In this document: positions 29,171-33,382 of the stretch, one piece after another
How positions within the stretch are numbered: the first letter of the stretch is position 1
Layout of the letters: every line of letters begins with the position of its first letter
NCBI GenBank assembly: GCA_003615045.1
Contig: ML014159.1
Span: 86,953 to 120,334, forward strand
Length of the DNA stretch: 33,382 nt
Source: Caulochytrium protostelioides
Lineage: Eukaryota > Chytridiomycota > Caulochytriomycetes > Caulochytriales > Caulochytriaceae
Direction: 5' to 3'
Notes under the pieces: model-generated
Databases searched by the model: none
Seen by the model: the letters and a program-made list of their open reading frames with translations, nothing else
Told to the model about the DNA's origin: nothing
Position numbers and translations under genes: made by a program

Positions 29171-31303
29171 CTAAGCCGGCAGGCCACAGATGGCACATGC
29201 GTCGCGCGACCCTGTGTTGAGGAACGTGCAGTGCTGGCATGCCCACTCGCCGCCACCGCCGCCTGTGTCGCCACCGGACGCGGCGTGGCCTGACCCGGAG
29301 GCGGACGGCGGCGCCGCATGGCCCGACGGCTCGGCGCCGCTCGGCTGGCCCTGCCGGCGCCAGTCGCCGCGGGTCTCGGCGAGGATGAGCTGGAAGGTCT
29401 CCCACTCGGCGAGCGCGACAATCGCAGGGCCGTCGTTGACGAGGACGGCGCGGCGGAGCTGCGCCAGCGCGTCGGGCCCAAAGATGCTGAGCCCCGCAAT
29501 GAAGTGGAGCAGCGAGAAGTGGCGCAGAAGCTGGGGCAGCTCGGCGACGGGCGCGGCGGCGAGCGCGGCGGCGAGGCTTGGCAGGTCCGCAAGGGCCTCC
29601 GGCCCGCTCGTATGGGCGTCGCGGTTGCACGGCGGAAAGGCGAGCGGCGAGTCAAAGAGCGGCGACGGCTGCTGGGGGAACCCGTGAGTCAGGGTCACCA
29701 GCAGGTAGTCGTCGGGAAACGTTGGGTTCGCGCGCTCTTGCACGCTCCGCTGGTACTCGTTGGTGTACTGGTAGGTAATTTCGGGCACGTAGCGCTCACC
29801 CGGAATGGAGGGGCGAACCCGCATCAGCGCGGGGTCGACGGAGGCGTCGAGGATGTCGTCGTGCGCGAGCTGCATCGCAGTGTTGGACACCTGGTAGCTC
29901 TGGATGTCGATCGCGCCCTCGGTGTTGCCGCTGACGATGCAGGTCACGAAGCGGCTGCCGAACCAGCCCGACGGCGACCACCGGCTGGGCGTGCGGTAGC
30001 GCTGCTGCTGCTGCGCGGCCCATAGAATCTCGGCCGACGAGAGGAAGTACGACCCCGCGTGGCGCTTGCACAACACGGTCCCGCGGCCGGTGCCATCATC
30101 CGTCAGATCGGTCATCACGGCGCCGACGATGCGAACGCCGAACGCGGCAGCGGTGGCCTCGGCGTCCGCCATCTGCTTCGCATACGCGTCCGTGTCGAGC
30201 AGCAGCTGCAACGTGTCGTGGGCGTTGTGCTGCGGTGGCTCGTAGAGCGCCGTGACGACAGCCTTGATGCCGAGCGGCACCTTCTCGTAGGGCTGGTAGT
30301 GGCCAATCAGGAACGCAAAGCGCTGCGCGCCGGTCGTCCGCCAGAACTGGAGAAACGGCTCAATCAGCGCCGGGGTCTGGAACTCGACGTGGTCAACCAT
30401 CCGGAATTGCTGCGGCTGCAGCGTGAGCGCGCTCGGCTGACACTTGGTGCAGATGCTTGCGGGATACGACGGATGCGCGCCCGACGGGCACGGCACCTTC
30501 ACCCGGAAGGACGGCGCATCGAGCGGCGGCAGGAACCGCGGGTGGTTCGGCGGAAGCGTTCGGTTGCGTGCGCGGACTTGGCGCAAGTACGCGTGGTACG
30601 AGATATGCTTGATCTTGTGCTCGCGCTGGTACGCGGCGTCGTACGGCTCGAGCGGGACGCAGTGCTCACACATCCCGCTCGTGCCGTGTGTGCACAGCCG
30701 CGACCGCGACCGCACGATCGTGCCCGACGCCTTCTCTAGCTGCATATCGATCGGCTCCTCCACGATAAACGCGCGCGCCTGCGACGAGATGGGCTCGGCA
30801 TCGTTGGGGGCATCGGGAGATGTGGATGCCGCTCCATTCGATGACCCCGCCGCTGCTGCTGCCCCAGCTGCTGCACCCGCTCCTGCTGCCGGGCCGGCGG
30901 ATGCCGGCTTGTAGTTGAGGACAAAGAGCCGATCGCCATGCTTCAACCCTTGCGCCGCAAGCGTCGACGTGGTCGACGGCACCATAACCTCCTTGTTCAT
31001 CGTAAGATCGAACGACGGCGGCGATGGCGACGACGACGACGACTGCATTAAGCTGGCTGCCTTCAGATACAGCATGGCGGGCGAGTCATCGGGGGCGACC
31101 TCGAGGCGGTATTGCCCGGTCGGCGAGCAGATACGGACGAGCTATCCTCGACCCAGCATATGCATATTCATCGCAGAAGACAAGAAGTCATGGGCATGAG
31201 GAAACGATCCAAGCGGTTGCGGTGCGTCAGCGAGACGGCGACTGATCACCCAAGAAGCCTTCATTCGCTCGAGGTCGATGGAAGGGGAGCGCGGGCTTAC
31301 CAT
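29171..31303 (-). CDS. NPL4: Nuclear protein localization protein 4 (Npl4), with C-terminal NZF finger and ATG-only first coding exon
   Basis: The coding part of exon 1 is only the ATG (31303-31301). The 159-nt intron 31142-31300 starts GTAAGC and ends GAGGATAG. Exon 2 (31141-29171) encodes 656 residues, giving 657 aa. The product begins M-LVRICSPTGQYRLEV, the expected ubiquitin-like domain start, which continues to HGDRLFVLNY near residue 78. The zf-NPL4 region follows (LCTHGTSGMCEHC near 150; EPYD...IKHISYHAYL; CPSGAHPSYPASICTKCQ). The inactive MPN domain has RFAFLIGHYQPY and KAVVTALYEPPQ. The C-terminus holds a RanBP2/NZF finger, WACQHCTF...CAICGL, with the four cysteines intact. Npl4 with Ufd1 guides the Cdc48/p97 ATPase to ubiquitylated substrates. 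The NZF is found in animal Npl4 and absent from budding-yeast Npl4. The ORF without the splice would begin at an internal Met lacking the first domain strand. Confidence 0.96.
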
Positions 31304-31513
31304 GGCGGCTGGGATCGCCACGTGGCGGATGAAGGATGAGGATAGCAATGGGCAGAGGGCGGGTCGTGCCAGTCCCAGCGGGTCGACGTTGGCGATATCG
31401 GCCAGAGACCCTGGATGTCACAGATGAGCCGCCCTGTAGCTGGAAGCGACCGCGTGTCGGCGCGGCGCGGCGCGGCGCGAATGAATCTGGCAGACTCGGA
31501 GGCGGTGTTTCAA

Positions 31514-31544
31514 GTGGCTCGTGGCTCGTGGCTCGTGGCTCGTG
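31514..31544. repeat. GTGGCTC heptamer, 4 tandem copies
   Basis: Four perfect copies and a partial fifth (GTG) lie about 210 bp upstream of the NPL4 start. Confidence 0.93.
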
Positions 31545-31968
31545 ACGCGACCCAAGATCTTGACGATTCAAGGACCCTTCAGGAAACTCAGGAAACTCAT
31601 AAATGCTTGAGGGGTATTCAGGGATGGCACGCAGCGTATCTCGCTCGCCGTCGATCATAGCCAGGCTCACCCCCAAGTCCTCGGTCAGGCCCAAATCAAC
31701 CCACGTGGAAGCTCACGCGTCGCGGCCGCGGCCACTCACGAATCACCCCGACCAGCGCCAGGCCGTTCCGAGGGGTTCTTACCGCGTCGCCAAGCGGCCC
31801 GCGAAGGCTCCGCGACGCCGCTGCCAACCAGGTGAGACCGCCGTGACGGACACTCGCTGCCGATCCGGGACCATCCCGCACCCCCATCCGCCAGGGGCCG
31901 AGAGCCCCGTGGGAAGCGCCACGCGACGCCAATGGCACGAAGGTGCGAGAAAAACATAGACGCACGCC

Positions 31969-31974
31969 AAAAAA
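31969..31974 (-). terminator. RNA polymerase III terminator of tRNA-Leu
   Basis: On the minus strand a run of six T's lies 16 nt after the tRNA 3' end, the usual stop for RNA polymerase III. A second short T-run follows about 15 nt further on. Confidence 0.8.
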
Positions 31975-31990
31975 TAGTGCGAAAGTACTG

Positions 31991-32073
31991 TGAACAGAGT
32001 GGGATTCGAACCCACGCCTCTTACGAGAGTACGACCTGAACGTACCGCCTTAGACCAACTCGGCCATCTGTCC
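31991..32073 (-). tRNA. tRNA-Leu(CAG)
   Basis: The 83-nt cloverleaf folds without an intron. The acceptor stem is GGACAGA pairing with TCTGTTC (one G-U), with discriminator A73. The D arm is GCC...GGC, the anticodon stem GTACG/CGTAC, and the loop TTCAGGT gives anticodon CAG with U33 and G37. A long variable arm (CTC-GTAA-GAG) marks a type II tRNA, as expected for leucine. The T arm is GTGGG-TTCGAAT-CCCAC. The internal promoters are intact: A box TGGCCGAGTTGG and B box GGTTCGAATCC. U33 and A73 argue for a normal leucine identity and against CUG-to-serine reassignment. Confidence 0.98.
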
Positions 32074-32608
32074 AATTTTTGTTTTGTGACGGGGACGGTC
32101 GCCCAGGTCGCCCCCCACCCAGAAGCCGGTGGCTTAGCCTTTCCGCCCTCATCCTAGCCTCCAACAAGACTCAGCCCCTCGCAAGCGTCAGCTGCGACGG
32201 GTGGCTGAGTGAATGCCTGCCTCGAGCTGCCAAGCGGCTCAAGAACTTAGCGGAGTCGGGGAGGGCATCCATCCATCCATCGACGCAGGGCCAACTGACA
32301 GGGTGCTGGGTTTTTGCCATACGGCCTTTCCCACACGCCTTGTCCGGGCCGCCCTCACTTCATCCTATATCACCAACCTTTTCCTTTCTAGTTTATATCA
32401 TTCTATTCCTAAACCCCTGTGTTTGGACGGTCACGCATGTTTTCCGTGTGACATGTTTGTCGGCGCGTTCCTGAACAAAGCGCCTCCTCCCGCCATTCCT
32501 ATTTTAGGAACTGGCGCCCTCGGCATCTGGGGTCTTCGCCAGCCATTATGCATCTATGGATAGTTGTGGACGTCTGCTAATGGCAGGGTAGGAGCAGCGA
32601 CCATTTAG

Positions 32609-32615
32609 TATAAAG
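32609..32615 (+). promoter_or_regulatory. TATA box (TATAAAG)
   Basis: TATAAAG stands in AT-richer sequence and is followed by a G-poor leader-like segment. The core genes of this window show no such box, so this marks a different type of promoter. Function is inferred. Confidence 0.4.
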
Positions 32616-32818
32616 CTCCCCTATCACCCCGCCAGAATAAGAATAAGAAGGGCCACATTCGTAAAGAGGACTGCGGCCTTTCCAGCCTCGCCAACCTTTC
32701 CCCTCCGCAACTTCCCTCCTCTCATACTATCACAAAGCCCCCAAGTAAACCACATTATTGATCCTTGCCGTAAGCTGATTAGGGCCCCTCCAGACGGAGC
32801 CACGACCCGTCACAAGGG

Positions 32819-32836
32819 AACTACAACTCGGTAGTT
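32819..32836. repeat. Short perfect hairpin (AACTAC-6-GTAGTT)
   Basis: A 6-bp inverted repeat with a 6-nt loop lies immediately before the CRE-containing repeats and could be part of an element end or a regulatory stem-loop. It is short enough to be chance. Confidence 0.5.
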
Positions 32837-32851
32837 CGGTGACATGTTTTT

Positions 32852-33060
32852 GTCGTAAGACACTCTGGCTCACGGCTATCGTCGACCGAGCGTCACGCCA
32901 CATTGACGTCAGGGGCGATCGTCAACCGAGCATCACGCCACGTTGACGTCAGATCCACCCGACGAGACACGCTACCAATTGTCGTAAGACACTGTGGCTC
33001 ACGGCAATCGTCAACCGAGCATCACACCACATTGACGTCAGGTCCACCCGACGAGACACG
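32852..33060 (+). repeat. Composite direct repeats, each with a CRE site
   Basis: The block GTCGTAAGACACT...GGCTCACGGC occurs at 32852 and 32981. The block ATCGTCRACCGAGC...TTGACGTCAG occurs three times, starting at 32878, 32918 and 33007 (spacing 40 and 89 bp). CCACCCGACGAGACACG follows the second and third. The copies differ at a few positions, so the duplications are not brand new. Confidence 0.93.
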
Positions 33061-33093
33061 TTGACTCGTTTACGTCAATGGGGGCTGACGTAG
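32904..33093 (+). promoter_or_regulatory. Array of CRE/ATF-type sites
   Basis: Perfect palindromic TGACGTCA occurs at 32904-32911, 32944-32951 and 33033-33040. Near matches are TTACGTCA (33070-33077) and TGACGTAG (33086-33093). All are within 250 bp upstream of a TATA box, the layout of a bZIP (CREB/ATF-like) responsive promoter. Binding is inferred from the consensus. Confidence 0.75.
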
Positions 33094-33147
33094 TGATGCA
33101 AAAAAAAGCTTACATCTTTCCCTACGTACCCCCATCGACCGAAGAAG

Positions 33148-33156
33148 TATATAAAG
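33148..33156 (+). promoter_or_regulatory. TATA box (TATATAAAG) downstream of CRE array
   Basis: A strong TATA consensus lies 55 bp after the last CRE-like site. The next 200 bp (33180-33345) are poor in G and in stable structure, like a 5' leader or the R-U5 part of an LTR. The expected gene or element body would start beyond the right edge of the window. Confidence 0.7.
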
Positions 33157-33382
33157 GGGGGATCTGCGAGCATAACCCCCCGAGTGTACATCCAGACGTG
33201 GTGTCTACTCCTACCTGATAACACATGCACGCATTCACAGCCTACCTCTTCTCCATTAACAAAACACTATCTCACCATTTCCCTATTATACTTTAACAAA
33301 ATCCATTTCATTTCCCAACCTGACCTAGTAGCACCCGACAAAAAATTGTCACCGAATATCCGTCGTGACCTGGGTACCTCGT

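Larger units (their letters stand above)
31304..31990. other. Spacer between NPL4 and tRNA-Leu, no gene seen
   Basis: This stretch is upstream of NPL4 on the minus strand and downstream of the tRNA. It contains (GGCGC)4 near 31459, GTGGCTC x4 (31514-31541) and an AGGAAACTC repeat near 31580-31600. Nothing resembles a protein family. Confidence 0.5.
32074..32838. other. AT-richer region with no recognised gene, possible mobile-element or promoter DNA
   Basis: Base composition becomes clearly AT-richer than in the rest of the window just beyond the tRNA. The 131-codon plus frame at 32079-32474 resembles nothing known. A TATAAAG box is at 32609-32615, followed by a G-poor C/T/A-rich stretch (about 32680-32760), and a perfect 6-bp-stem hairpin is at 32819-32836. 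Confidence 0.45.
32851..33382 (+). mobile_element. Candidate LTR-like element start (partial, low confidence)
   Basis: The segment begins TGTCGTAAGACAC, carries repeated enhancer-like units, a TATA box and a G-poor leader, differs in composition from its surroundings, and sits within 1.3 kb of a tRNA gene, a frequent landing zone for LTR retrotransposons. No primer-binding site, target duplication, gag or pol frame is visible before the window ends. It could equally be the inducible promoter of an ordinary gene. Confidence 0.3.

Noticed and set aside
31991-32073. Primer-binding-site match between the adjacent tRNA-Leu 3' end and the right-end region
   Set aside because: I found no stretch after the TATA boxes complementary to the tRNA-Leu 3' end, so the retroelement idea is not supported by this test.

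Overview
The window is nuclear DNA from a very GC-rich eukaryote. Single-copy housekeeping genes have few, short introns (90-220 nt, GTAAG-type donors, CAG/TAG acceptors) and simple-sequence arrays fill the spaces between them. The gene set is opisthokont: a Ras GEF, TOM22, the THO, Paf1, ORC and Cdc48-Npl4 machineries. A Tctex-type dynein light chain and a CFAP96-like ciliary protein imply a flagellated stage. My best inference is an early-diverging zoosporic fungus with extreme GC (chytrid or blastocladiomycete grade, possibly Caulochytrium-like). I cannot fix the species from sequence alone.

Layout, left to right: a hexamer repeat and a gene-free leader (1-1015); RasGEF (+, 1016-4565); LEO1 (-, 4806-6413); MDP1 phosphatase (-, 7729-8634); a repeat-rich spacer; Tctex dynein light chain (+, 10179-11103); IWS1/SPN1 (+, 11922-13375); ORC4 (-, 13517-15325); TOM22 (+, 16185-16661); CFAP96-like (-, 16876-17940); LSM2 (-, 19148-19652); a gamma-tubulin-complex-like protein (+, 20591-24406); THOC5 (-, 24459-25247); CHL1/DDX11 helicase (+, 25926-29042); NPL4 (-, 29171-31303); tRNA-Leu(CAG) (-, 31991-32073). 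From about 32.1 kb to the end the base composition becomes AT-richer. This part holds two TATA boxes and a tandem array of TGACGTCA (CRE) sites, and looks like the start of a mobile element or a strong regulated promoter cut by the window edge.

Five gene pairs are convergent, with only 52-240 bp between stop codons. Divergent and tandem pairs are 0.68-1.54 kb apart, so the spacers mainly hold promoters. Functionally the window mixes transcription elongation and mRNA handling (LEO1, IWS1, THOC5, LSM2), DNA replication and cohesion (ORC4, CHL1), microtubule/flagellar biology (Tctex, GCP-like, CFAP96-like), signalling (RasGEF), protein quality control (NPL4) and mitochondrial import (TOM22). These are dispersed housekeeping genes, not a cluster.

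Eight introns were placed by joining reading frames across splice sites into proteins that match known families. Two genes (LSM2 and NPL4) have a first exon in which only the ATG is coding, with the identical junction ATG|GTAAGC. I found no novel multi-gene system. The most unusual elements are the ATG-only exons, the right-end CRE/TATA region, a RasGEF with two ubiquitin-like folds, a mirror-ordered pentamer minisatellite, and a shared acidic FG motif in LEO1 and IWS1.
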